A stretch of DNA of 37,420 bases from the NCBI RefSeq assembly GCF_946885955.1, contig NZ_CAMPHI010000048.1:1-37420 (forward strand). The letters are read 5' to 3'. Both the position numbers and the translations under genes were made by a program. Numbering within the stretch: position 1 is the stretch's first letter; each line of letters starts with the position of its first letter. The notes beneath the pieces are model-generated. The model made no database searches. It was not told where the DNA came from and saw only the letters and a program-made list of their open reading frames with translations. Positions 8,011 through 17,647 of the stretch are shown here, in pieces. The stretch is from an uncultured Pseudomonas sp. GTDB taxonomy: Bacteria > Pseudomonadota > Gammaproteobacteria > Pseudomonadales > Pseudomonadaceae.

Positions 8011-9045
8011 ATGAGTGCATCCGAATCCATCGTCGACACCTTCACCGGCTGGGCCGCCAAAGCGCCCGGCGCGCCGCTCGAACCGCACAGCTACGACCCC
8101 GGCCCGCTGGGCAGCGAGGAGGTCGAAGTGGCGGTCGAATACTGCGGCATCTGCCATTCCGACCAGTCGATGATCGACAACGAGTGGGGCAATGCGCGCT
8201 ACCCCTTCATCCCCGGTCACGAAGTGGTCGGCACCGTGGTGCGCCTGGGCGAGAACGCCCGCGGCCTGAAGCTCGGTCAGCGCGTGGGCATCGGCTGGTA
8301 CAAGGGCAGTTGCATGCACTGCGGCTCCTGCATGGAGGGCTCGCATCAGTTGTGCAGCACGGTCAAGCCGACCATCGTCGGCAGCAACGGCGGCTTCGCC
8401 GACCGCCTGCGCAGCCACTGGGCCTGGGCCGTGCCGCTACCGGACGGGCTCGACCCGAGCGTGGTCGGCCCGCTGTTCTGCGCCGGCTCGACGGTGTTCA
8501 GCCCGCTGCTCGAATTCGATGTAAAGCCCACCGACAAGGTCGGCGTGGTCGGTATCGGCGGCCTCGGTCACCTGGCGCTGGGCTTCCTCAATGCCTGGGG
8601 TTGCGAAGTCACCGCCTTCACCTCGTCGCTGAGCAAGCAGGAAGAAGCCAAGCGCCTGGGCGCGCACAAGGTGGTCGCCTCCACTGACAGCGCCGCGCTC
8701 AAGGCGATCGCCGGCACCCTGGATTTCCTGCTGGTCACTGCCAGCGCGGACCTCGACTGGCCCGCGATGATCGGCACGCTGCGCGGCAAGGGCCGCCTGC
8801 ACTTCGTCGGCATCGTGCCCAGCGCGATCCCGGTGCATGTGTTCAACCTGATCCCGAAGCAGAAGAGCCTGTCCGGTTCGCCGGTTGGTTCACCGGCCAA
8901 CATGGCGACCATGCTCGAGTTCTGCGCACGCCATCAGATCGTGCCGCAGGTCGAACACTTCCCGATGAGCAAGGTCAACGACGCCATCGACCACCTGCGC
9001 GCCGGCAAAGCGCGTTATCGGGTGGTGTTGGACGCGAGCAAGTAA
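8011..9045 (+). CDS. Zinc-dependent alcohol dehydrogenase (YahK/CAD-like MDR family)
   Basis: A 344-residue medium-chain dehydrogenase. Catalytic zinc ligands are C45 (EYCGICHSD), H70-E71 (PGHEVVG) and C157 (PLFCAGST). The structural zinc site has C101, C104, C107 and C115. The Rossmann fold shows GIGGLGHLAL. The pattern matches the NADP-dependent aldehyde reductase/cinnamyl-alcohol dehydrogenase branch (E. coli YahK/YjgB-like), which reduces diverse aldehydes. The ATG at 8011 was chosen over an upstream in-frame start because AGAGG lies 8 bases before it and the protein then starts in the family style. The physiological substrate is unknown, and no neighbouring gene suggests one. Confidence 0.9.
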   Translation: MSASESIVDTFTGWAAKAPGAPLEPHSYDPGPLGSEEVEVAVEYCGICHSDQSMIDNEWGNARYPFIPGHEVVGTVVRLGENARGLKLGQRVGIGWYKGSCMHCGSCMEGSHQLCSTVKPTIVGSNGGFADRLRSHWAWAVPLPDGLDPSVVGPLFCAGSTVFSPLLEFDVKPTDKVGVVGIGGLGHLALGFLNAWGCEVTAFTSSLSKQEEAKRLGAHKVVASTDSAALKAIAGTLDFLLVTASADLDWPAMIGTLRGKGRLHFVGIVPSAIPVHVFNLIPKQKSLSGSPVGSPANMATMLEFCARHQIVPQVEHFPMSKVNDAIDHLRAGKARYRVVLDASK

Positions 9046-9052
9046 GCACTCC

Positions 9053-9096
9053 GCTCGCGGCCCGCGCCGGGCAGCGACTCGGCCTGGGCCGCGAGC
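9053..9096. terminator. Bidirectional hairpin between convergent genes
   Basis: A perfect 11-bp inverted repeat, GCTCGCGGCCC (9053-9063) and GGGCCGCGAGC (9086-9096), fills the 66-base gap between the dehydrogenase and the convergent membrane-protein gene. There are no T-runs, but the position suits shared 3'-end formation. Confidence 0.45.
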
Positions 9097-9111
9097 CGAC
9101 TCAACGCGAAG

Positions 9112-9939
9112 CTAGGCGAGCGCCTCCAGGGCGTTCGCCTCAGCCGGCGCGGCGGCAGGAATCTGCCGCAGATGACGCGACAACAGCAGTTCGCCGACCA
9201 ATACTCCCAGCAGCAGCGCAAGCTGCATCAGCAGCGCCATGTAGAACGGCTTGAACACCTGGCCGATCTGCTGCTTGAGCAAACCCAAAAGAAATCCTGC
9301 ATCGAACAACTGCTCGATGCGCGCATCCAGCACCCGCCCCAGGACTTTCTCGTCGATATGGCTGTATTCGGCGGTTTTTTCCACCGCCAGGCGACCCAGC
9401 GCCTGGCCGAGCAGGATGGCCCGCAGACGCCGCATAAGACTCATGGCGATGCGCTCGGCGGTAGATGCCTCGACCAACTGATCGGTGTCCGCCTCGGTCT
9501 GACTGTGCAAATAGTCCAGCGCCGCCTGATTGATCAGTTCCTGCACCGTTGACTCCGGCATCTCGGCCGCTAACGCCTGCATGTCCTGGGCCGCGAGATA
9601 GCCCTGAAAATCGACCCAGACGGCGTCGGCCACTGCCTGCACCGCCGGTGCGTAGCTGTCGAGATGGCTATTGATCTGCTTCTCGCTGCCATACAGCACG
9701 CCGCCCTGGAAGCCAAGAAAGCCGCCGGCCAGGGGCATCAGCACGAAGTAGAGTTTGAGCAGCAGATGATGCCCGCGCTTGACCCGGCTCAGCCAGCCGC
9801 GACGCTGCAGTTGCAGCACCAGCAGCAAGCCGAGCAAAGCACCGGCGAAAAGGCCGAGCCCGACGTAGCCGAACAACATGAAGAAACTGAAGGGTTCCCA
9901 GATAGCCTGGAGTAGAAACTGCGCCTGATCCATGTGCAT
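9112..9939 (-). CDS. Unknown inner-membrane protein
   Basis: A 275-residue protein I cannot assign. Three hydrophobic segments are seen near the N-terminus: FSFFMLFGYVGLGLFAGALLG, a LLLKLYFVLMPLAGGFLGF segment after a basic QRRGWLSRVKRGHH loop, and one near the C-terminus (MALLMQLALLLGVLVGELLL). The 150 residues in between are hydrophilic and helical. The ATG at 9939 has AGGG about 6 bases upstream. It lies downstream of amn on the same strand, but a GC hairpin (10012-10040) separates them. No catalytic motif is visible. Confidence 0.7.
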   Translation of the reverse strand: MHMDQAQFLLQAIWEPFSFFMLFGYVGLGLFAGALLGLLLVLQLQRRGWLSRVKRGHHLLLKLYFVLMPLAGGFLGFQGGVLYGSEKQINSHLDSYAPAVQAVADAVWVDFQGYLAAQDMQALAAEMPESTVQELINQAALDYLHSQTEADTDQLVEASTAERIAMSLMRRLRAILLGQALGRLAVEKTAEYSHIDEKVLGRVLDARIEQLFDAGFLLGLLKQQIGQVFKPFYMALLMQLALLLGVLVGELLLSRHLRQIPAAAPAEANALEALA

Positions 9940-10011
9940 TCACATCCCTGTTGATGATTACCGTTGCTGACTCTAAAGCAATTGCCGGCAGCGCTCCAAA
10001 TATTTGCCAGA

Positions 10012-10040
10012 CCGGGGCCGGTCATCCCGACCGCCCCCGG
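10012..10040 (-). terminator. Hairpin after amn
   Basis: A GC-rich stem of about 11 pairs with one mismatch (10012-10023 with 10029-10040, five-base loop) sits 18 bases after the amn stop. There is no T-run on the minus strand, so it is a weak or Rho-assisted terminator at best. Confidence 0.35.
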
Positions 10041-10057
10041 CAACTGTTGCGCCAGGG

Positions 10058-11533
10058 CTAGCGGAACGGCGGCTCGTCGAAGCTGCGCAGTTTGCGCGAA
10101 TGCAACGAATTGAGCTGGCTGCGTAGCAGATCGAGGGCGGCGATACCGATATGCAGATGCTGGGTGACCGCCCGTTCGTAAAACGCGCCGGCCGCGCCTG
10201 GCAGCTTGATCTCGCTGTGCAAGGGTTTGTCCGAAACACACAGCAGGGTGCCATAGGGCACCCGCAAACGATAACCCTGGGCGGCAATGGTGCCGCTCTC
10301 CATATCCACCGCCACGGCCCGCGAGAGGTTGATCAATGGCCGCTCCTGCGCCCAGCGCAGCTCCCAGTTGCGATCGTCATAGGTCAGCACAGTGCCGGTG
10401 CGCAGGCGTTTCTTCAGCTCGTCGCCATGCTCGCCCGTGACCTGTTTGGCCGCCTCCTGCAATGCCTGCTGCACCTCGGCCAGGGCCGGTAGCGGAATAT
10501 GCGGCGGCAATACCCGATCGAGAATGCCGTCGCGGCGCATATAGGCGTGGGCCAGCACGTAGTCGCCGATGGTCTGCGACTGACGCAGGCCGCCGCAGTG
10601 ACCGATCATCAGCCAGCAATGCGGACGCAATACGGCCAGGTGGTCGGTAATGTTCTTCGCGTTGGATGGACCGACGCCGATGTTCACCAGGGTGATGCCA
10701 TCGCCCTCCTGCTCACCTTGCAGGTGATAAGCCGGCATCTGATAACGGTGCCAGACCACCGTCTCGATGATCGCCTGCATTTCGCCCTCGGCCATGCCGC
10801 GTTCGATCACCACGTTACCCGGCAGCACCATGCGCACGAAACGCGAGTCGCCGACCAGCATGTCCAGGCCATGACGGATGAACTGATCGACATAACGGTG
10901 GTAGTTGGTCAGCAGGATCCACGGCTGCACATGGCGCCAGTCACTGCCGGTGTAATGCACCAGGCGACGCAGGGAAAAATCCACCCTCGCCGCATCGAAC
11001 AACGCCAGCGGCAGCGGGTCGGTGTTTTCCCAGTCGTACAGCCCATCGGCCGTGCCGTCGGTGGCCGCCGACAGGTCGGTACTGGGGAACACCCGCGCCA
11101 GTTCGGCCGCGGTCACCCCGGAACCGGCCAGTTCATCGCCCTGCTCGACCACATAGGGATAGGGAATATTCTGCTGACTGAGACCCACCTCGACGCGCAC
11201 CGTGAAATCGTTCATCAACGGGCGCAATTGCTCCAGCAAATACTTCCGAAACGCCTTCGGATGGGTGACGGTGATGCTGTAGGTACCTGGCACCTGCACC
11301 TTGGCGTAAGCGCGCACGGTGGCCGGCACCTCGCCCTGACCGCAATAGATCAGGCGCAGCTCGGGATAGCGGAACTGGCTATGCTGCTCGGCATCCGGCT
11401 TGACCCGCTCCTTGAGATAACGCTTGAGCGCCTGGCTCAAACCGGTGGTTGCCTGCAGGTGCAAGGCGGCGAGACGATCCACCGCCTCTTCAGCGGTGTT
11501 GGCAACAATGAAGTCTTCGGCACAAGGGTTCAC
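10058..11533 (-). CDS. amn: AMP nucleosidase
   Basis: Hydrolyses AMP to adenine and ribose 5-phosphate, adjusting the adenylate pool. It is about 491 residues, the normal length. The N-terminal AMP-nucleosidase domain (ALKRYLKERV..., PYPYVVEQGDEL) is followed by a nucleoside-phosphorylase-like catalytic domain with GVGPSNAKNITDHLAVLRPH, MIGHCGGLRQSQ, and VAVDMESGTIAAQGYRLRVPYGTLLCVSDKPLH, in which the DMES Glu is the base-binding residue of the family. Two starts are possible: ATG 11542 and GTG 11533. AGGA directly abuts the ATG but lies about 9 bases before the GTG, so I prefer GTG, giving MNPCAEDFIV. The gene is monocistronic with a repeat-bearing gap upstream. Confidence 0.93.
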   Translation of the reverse strand: MNPCAEDFIVANTAEEAVDRLAALHLQATTGLSQALKRYLKERVKPDAEQHSQFRYPELRLIYCGQGEVPATVRAYAKVQVPGTYSITVTHPKAFRKYLLEQLRPLMNDFTVRVEVGLSQQNIPYPYVVEQGDELAGSGVTAAELARVFPSTDLSAATDGTADGLYDWENTDPLPLALFDAARVDFSLRRLVHYTGSDWRHVQPWILLTNYHRYVDQFIRHGLDMLVGDSRFVRMVLPGNVVIERGMAEGEMQAIIETVVWHRYQMPAYHLQGEQEGDGITLVNIGVGPSNAKNITDHLAVLRPHCWLMIGHCGGLRQSQTIGDYVLAHAYMRRDGILDRVLPPHIPLPALAEVQQALQEAAKQVTGEHGDELKKRLRTGTVLTYDDRNWELRWAQERPLINLSRAVAVDMESGTIAAQGYRLRVPYGTLLCVSDKPLHSEIKLPGAAGAFYERAVTQHLHIGIAALDLLRSQLNSLHSRKLRSFDEPPFR

Positions 11534-11636
11534 GGTTCGCATTCCTGGCTAGACGGACAGGCTCTATCTTGCCTTGTACGCGGCGCCTAGGCATAGCGTC
11601 TTGCACAGCGAATGCGCCTCGCAAGCCAGGGCACCC

Positions 11637-11672
11637 GTAGTCCGAATAGGCGCCAAGGCTTATCTGGGCTAC
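11637..11672. repeat. Pseudomonas intergenic palindrome (GTAGCCC type)
   Basis: A 36-base imperfect palindrome begins GTAGTCCGAATAGGCG and ends CTTATCTGGGCTAC. This is the pattern of the abundant GTAGCCCGGAT...ATCCGGGCTAC intergenic repeats of Pseudomonas. It lies in the 190-base gap between DUF3703 and amn. Confidence 0.5.
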
Positions 11673-11724
11673 GCGACCCTGGCCGTGTCGGGTGCTTGAG
11701 GCAACCTCCGCCAGCGGGCGCTTC

Positions 11725-12060
11725 TCACAAGCCCTCAGCCAACAGGCGGGCAATATCCTCGGGCAATGGTTGCGGGACCAACGGCCCGACCCGACGAGTG
11801 CCGGGGTTACCCAGGGGATACAGCCCCAACAACGAACCCAGACTCCCCGGCAAACGCAGCAATTGCGCCAGACACTCGGCCCAGTCGCGCTGCCGCCAGG
11901 CCCAGGCCAGCAACCACAGATGGCTGCGCAGATGCTCACCGAACACCGGCTGGCCGAGAATATGCGCGCGCTCCAGATGCCGCAGCTCAGCAGCCGGATC
12001 AATGCCGAGCTGCGCGCGGGCCAATTGGTATTCGAGAAGAAAAGCTTGTCGCCGGGTCAT
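11725..12060 (-). CDS. DUF3703 family protein
   Basis: A 111-residue protein with the DUF3703 pattern: MTRRQAFLLEYQLARAQLG, then ELRHLERAHILGQPVFGEHLRSH with closely spaced His residues, and LLAWAWRQRDWAECLAQLLRLPGS. It is predicted helical and cytoplasmic. AGGAG 9 bases upstream of the ATG supports the start. The His-rich helix suggests metal binding, but I know of no function. It is the gene nearest to the CRISPR array on the trailer side, separated by about 97 bases. Confidence 0.7.
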   Translation of the reverse strand: MTRRQAFLLEYQLARAQLGIDPAAELRHLERAHILGQPVFGEHLRSHLWLLAWAWRQRDWAECLAQLLRLPGSLGSLLGLYPLGNPGTRRVGPLVPQPLPEDIARLLAEGL

Positions 12061-12157
12061 TACGGTCGCTCCTGACTAAAATGCGCCGCCAGTCTGCAAC
12101 CCCGGGGCGGCCCCCAGGTCAAGTAGGAGTCAGACGGATGATCGCCTGATACCCATC

Positions 12158-12247
12158 CGGTTCATCCCCGCTGGCGCGGGGAACACACAGATCCATTAGG
12201 TCGGCTCCACCACAACTTCGGTTCATCCCCGCTGGCGCGGGGAACAC
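12158..12247 (-). CRISPR. Minimal type I-E CRISPR array: two repeats, one spacer
   Basis: Two identical 29-base repeats (12158-12186 and 12219-12247) flank one 32-base spacer (12187-12218). On the minus strand the repeat starts GTGTTCCCCGCGCCAGCG and ends GGGGATGAACCG, with the CCCCGCGCCAGCGGGG-type hairpin. From memory this is one base from the Salmonella/E. coli type I-E repeat (ATGAACCG for ATAAACCG). Both the repeat length and the 32-base spacer are exactly canonical for type I-E. Orientation is set by the repeat and by the A+T-rich leader on the high-coordinate side. The trailer-end repeat shows no decay. No cas genes occur in the window. Confidence 0.93.
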
Positions 12248-12344
12248 TTAGCGTAACCGACTGTTCTAAAAAGGAAAAAGCGGACGCTAAAAATCTACCG
12301 ATTTTTATCTATAACTTTCCTTGTTAAAGAGCGCCGAACGCTTA
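12248..12344 (-). promoter_or_regulatory. CRISPR leader with boxA-like antitermination site
   Basis: About 97 A+T-rich bases precede the first repeat on the minus strand and follow the stop of the acyl-CoA dehydrogenase gene. GCTCTTTAACA (12322-12332 in plus coordinates) matches the core of the ribosomal boxA signal and lies 75 bases from the repeat. Further on come GGTAGATT (also known from the E. coli I-E leader, from memory), an 8-bp A+T inverted repeat (12288-12295/12300-12307) and a weak IHF-like match (12254-12266). No clear -10/-35 pair was found; the promoter may lie within the end of the upstream gene. Confidence 0.65.
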
Positions 12345-13994
12345 TCAAACCAGATGCGGCGTACTGCGCGCCAGCAGGGCTTCAACGTCGAGGCCGCGTG
12401 GCAGGGTGCCGTAGACTCGGCCGCCGGCGCCCAGACGGCTGGCGATAAAGGCATCGGAGACTGCGGCGTTGCCGGCTTCCAGCAGCAGTTTGGCTTGCAG
12501 GGCCAGGGCCACGTCTTCGGTCAGTTGGCGGGCGCGGTACTGGATGTCGTCGGTGTTGCGGAAGTCGGCCTGGAGCTTTTCGATATGCGCTTTCAGCCGC
12601 GTATCGCCATGGCCGTCGCCCAGTTCGGCGAAAAGGGCATCGAGCACCCCCGGTTCCTTCGACAACGCGCGCAGCACATCCAGGCATTGCACGTTGCCGG
12701 AGCCTTCCCAGGTGGAGTTGACCGGCGCTTCGCGGTACAGCCGCGGCAGGATGCTGTCTTCGACGTAGCCGGCGCCGCCCATGCATTCTGCGGCTTCGTT
12801 GATCATCGCCGGGGCGCGTTTGCAGATCCAGTATTTGCCCACGGCAGTGACCAGCCGGGCGAATTTGTCTTCCTGCGGGTCGTGCGGGTTGTCCAAGGCC
12901 TTGCCCATGCGCATGGTCAGCGCCAGCGCCGCTTCGCTCTCCAGCGCCAGGTCGGCGAGCACGTTCTGCATCAGCGGCAATTGCGCGAGCGGACGCCCGC
13001 CGACCTCGCGGTAAGCGCAATGGTGCATGGCCTGGGTCAGGGCCTGACGCATCAGGGCGCTGGAGCCGATCATGCAATCGAAGCGGGTCAGCGCGACCAT
13101 CTCGATGATGGTCGGTACGCCACGCCCCTCCTCGCCGACCATCCAGGCCAGGGCGCCGCGGTATTCCACTTCGCTGGAGGCGTTCGACCAGTTGCCCAGT
13201 TTGTTTTTCAGCCGTTGGATATAGAACGCGTTGCGTGTGCCGTCCGGCCGGTGGCGCGGCAGCAGGAAGCAGGTCAGGCCTTTGTCGGTGTGGGCCAGGG
13301 TGAGGAAGGCGTCGCACATCGGCGCCGAGCAGAACCATTTATGGCCGACCAGCTCATAGGCCTGACCGGGACCGCCGACGCCCATCGGGTAGGCGCGGGT
13401 GGTGTTCGCGCGCACGTCGGTGCCGCCCTGTTTCTCGGTCATGGCCATGCCGATGGTGGCGCCGGTCTTCTGCTCGATCGGCAGGTTGCGCGGGTCGTAC
13501 TGGGTCGAAAGGATCTTCGGCAACCAAGCCTCGGCGAGGTCCGGCTGCAGGCGCAATGCCGGCACGCTGGCGTAGGTCATGGTCAGCGGGCAGCCGCTGC
13601 CGGCTTCGGCCTGGCTGTGCAGGTAGCTCATGGCGGCGCGGGCGACCTGGGCGCCGTCGCGCGGATCGGTCCAGGGCATCGACGGCAGGCCATGGGCGAT
13701 GGCCGCGCTCATCAGTTGGTGATAGGCCGGATGGTATTCGACCAGGTCAATGCGATGGCCGAAGCGGTCGTGGCTCTTGAATACCGGCTTGTTTTCGTTG
13801 GCGAGAAAGCCCGCGGCCATCAGCTCGCCGCCGGCCAGGGCGCCGTAGGTGTCGAGCTTCTGCTCGGCCCAACCGCCGCCGAAGCGTCGGGTCCATTCCT
13901 GCAGCGGCAGATCGATGCGGTAGAGGTTGGCGCCGTCGAGCGGCGGCGCCTGGTTGAACACTTCGTGGGTTTCGGCGTGCAGGCTGGCTTTCAC
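12345..13994 (-). CDS. AidB-like acyl-CoA dehydrogenase
   Basis: A 549-residue flavoprotein of the acyl-CoA dehydrogenase superfamily, closest by eye to E. coli AidB (about 541 residues). It shares TEKQGGTDVRANTTRA, LVGHKWFCSAPMCDAFL, LKNKLGNWSNASSEVE, MVGEEGRGV, LTRFDCMIGSSALMRQA and EAPVNSTWEGSGNVQCLDVLR. AidB in E. coli belongs to the alkylation response; others in this branch act on acyl-CoAs, so the substrate is open. The start is GTG at 13994: AGGAG lies about 8 bases upstream and the codon overlaps the TetR stop (GTGA). This gives translational coupling to the regulator gene, which is probably its repressor. Confidence 0.88.
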   Translation of the reverse strand: MKASLHAETHEVFNQAPPLDGANLYRIDLPLQEWTRRFGGGWAEQKLDTYGALAGGELMAAGFLANENKPVFKSHDRFGHRIDLVEYHPAYHQLMSAAIAHGLPSMPWTDPRDGAQVARAAMSYLHSQAEAGSGCPLTMTYASVPALRLQPDLAEAWLPKILSTQYDPRNLPIEQKTGATIGMAMTEKQGGTDVRANTTRAYPMGVGGPGQAYELVGHKWFCSAPMCDAFLTLAHTDKGLTCFLLPRHRPDGTRNAFYIQRLKNKLGNWSNASSEVEYRGALAWMVGEEGRGVPTIIEMVALTRFDCMIGSSALMRQALTQAMHHCAYREVGGRPLAQLPLMQNVLADLALESEAALALTMRMGKALDNPHDPQEDKFARLVTAVGKYWICKRAPAMINEAAECMGGAGYVEDSILPRLYREAPVNSTWEGSGNVQCLDVLRALSKEPGVLDALFAELGDGHGDTRLKAHIEKLQADFRNTDDIQYRARQLTEDVALALQAKLLLEAGNAAVSDAFIASRLGAGGRVYGTLPRGLDVEALLARSTPHLV

Positions 13995-14644
13995 GATTGT
14001 GACTCCTCTTCGGGCGATGGAGCGCCGACGGCGCGCAAACAAAAGGTGATCAGGCTGTGGCTGACGGCTTCCAGCGCCAGGGCCGGCCGTCCGGCTTCGC
14101 GGGCCGCGCGCGCCTGGGGCGAAAGTGGGCCGACCAGGGCTTCGGCAATGGCGCCGACCAGGCAGGCGGCGATCAGGTTGACCTGATCGAGATGGAAATC
14201 GCCGCTGGCGATGCCCTCTTCGAGCAACTCGGCGAACAGTTCGGCATAGGCCACGCGATACAGCAGGCGCTGTTCGTCGACTTCCGGTTCGACCGGTTCG
14301 GCGATCAGGGCGAAGGCCAGGCGCCGGCTATGCCAGGCGCGCTCGGCGAACTGGCGCAAGCCCTCGGCCAAGCGCGCCACCGGGCTGCCGGGGGCACGCA
14401 GAACGCAGGCCAGGGCATCCACCTCGCGTTGGCTGGCGAGGGCGAAGACTTCGGCGGCCAATTCGCCCTTGCCGCGAAAATGCCGATACAGGCTGCCGGT
14501 AGCGATGCCGACATCCTCGGCCAGGGCCTGCATGGTCAGGGCGACGAAACCGCCGGCGGCGACGCGCTGCAAGGCGCAAGCGAGGATGCGCTGGCGCAGT
14601 GCCTGGTCGCGGTCGATACGCAGTGGGCTGGTGCGATATGCCAT
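13991..14644 (-). CDS. TetR family transcriptional regulator
   Basis: A 217-residue regulator. The N-terminal HTH covers about residues 13-58: RQRILACALQRVAAGGFVALTMQALAEDVGI, ATGSLYRHFRGKGELA. The rest is a helical ligand-binding domain (QFAERAWHSRRLAFALIAEPVEPEVDEQR), resembling regulators of fatty-acid/acyl-CoA genes. It is first in a two-gene operon; its TGA overlaps the GTG of the acyl-CoA dehydrogenase. Two palindromes immediately before the start are likely operators, implying autorepression of the operon, with the ligand possibly an acyl-CoA. Ligand and targets are inferred. Confidence 0.9.
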   Translation of the reverse strand: MAYRTSPLRIDRDQALRQRILACALQRVAAGGFVALTMQALAEDVGIATGSLYRHFRGKGELAAEVFALASQREVDALACVLRAPGSPVARLAEGLRQFAERAWHSRRLAFALIAEPVEPEVDEQRLLYRVAYAELFAELLEEGIASGDFHLDQVNLIAACLVGAIAEALVGPLSPQARAAREAGRPALALEAVSHSLITFCLRAVGAPSPEEESQS

Positions 14645-14647
14645 GAT

Positions 14648-14689
14648 CTGAATCCCAATTCACGATTTGATGAGTGAATCAGGATTCAG
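14648..14689. promoter_or_regulatory. Twin palindromic operator of the tetR-acyl-CoA dehydrogenase operon
   Basis: TGAATCCCAATTCA (14649-14662) and TGAATCAGGATTCA (14675-14688) are two copies of TGAATC-N2-GATTCA, the second perfect. Their centres are 26 bp apart, and together they form a larger inverted repeat (14 of 16 arm positions match). They lie 4-44 bases before the TetR start codon. A further half-site GATTCA is at 14706-14711. Confidence 0.65.
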
Positions 14690-14850
14690 TTCTTGGCAAA
14701 AGGGGGATTCAGGGCACAACTGCGGGCATAAACGCCATGCTCCGACGCTTATCGCTTAGCCGGCCATCGAAACCCTTCGGGGTTTTCAACGGCCGCGCGC
14801 CATTGCCTGTTGGATGGCTCGCCTGGGCAAGCGTTGCTTGCGGCGGCGAA

Positions 14851-14910
14851 GGTAGGGGCGCCGTGCGCACCAGGAATCTGCACTGGCGCTGGTGCGCGGC
14901 GCCCCCTAGG
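14851..14910. repeat. Palindromic intergenic repeat downstream of ladS
   Basis: The arms GGGGCGCCGTGCGCACCAG (14855-14873) and CTGGTGCGCGGCGCCCC (14889-14905) pair over 17 positions with a two-base bulge. It belongs to the GTAGGGTGCGCC-GCGCACC type of Pseudomonas repeats; a shorter relative is at 37317-37336. It starts 20 bases after the ladS stop and may also act in 3'-end formation. A second hairpin (CGGCC...AAACCC-TTCG-GGGTTT...GGCCG) lies at about 14760-14796. Confidence 0.5.
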
Positions 14911-14929
14911 AAGGCGAACGCAATGTGGC

Positions 14930-17320
<2,391 letters not shown>

Positions 17321-17416
17321 GCAGCCCGCCAAATCATCATTCCAGAAACATTAACAAGCCGTTCCCTCAACGGCAGGCTCACTGTGCAACACGAGGTTCA
17401 ACGAGCTGAGCACTGT

Positions 17417-17444
17417 AGCATAGGCGTTTATGGCCAAGTGTCAG
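17417..17444 (-). promoter_or_regulatory. Candidate ladS promoter
   Basis: On the minus strand CTGACA (17439-17444), a 16-base spacer and TATGCT (17417-17422). It lies about 100 bases before the ladS start. The perfect palindrome ATGACGTCAT (17446-17455) is directly upstream of the -35. The remaining divergent gap to thiD at 17648 shows nothing else I can name. Confidence 0.45.
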
Positions 17445-17647
17445 CATGACGTCATCCACAAATGACAAGCGGAAGCCTCTAGCGTGGCGTTTCTGCGAAG
17501 CCGGCGGGCGTTTCCTGCGCACGCGGGGCACCAGCCAGAAGCAATGCCGAGAGTCATGATCAAGCCCGCAGCGGCCCTCCTGCTGCAAGGCCTTCGCGCG
17601 CCTTCAACAGCCGCCAAAATCCGCGTTTGGTGATAAGCTCGCGCACC

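Noticed and set aside
12321..14186. Open frame of 621 codons on the plus strand opposite the acyl-CoA dehydrogenase and tetR genes
   Set aside because: It mirrors the real genes on the other strand; long antisense frames are normal in DNA this GC-rich, and its sequence has no family motif.
17456..17647. Possible TPP riboswitch before thiD-thiE
   Set aside because: I looked for the conserved TPP-aptamer cores (CTGAGA-like and ACCTGATC-like segments) and found none.
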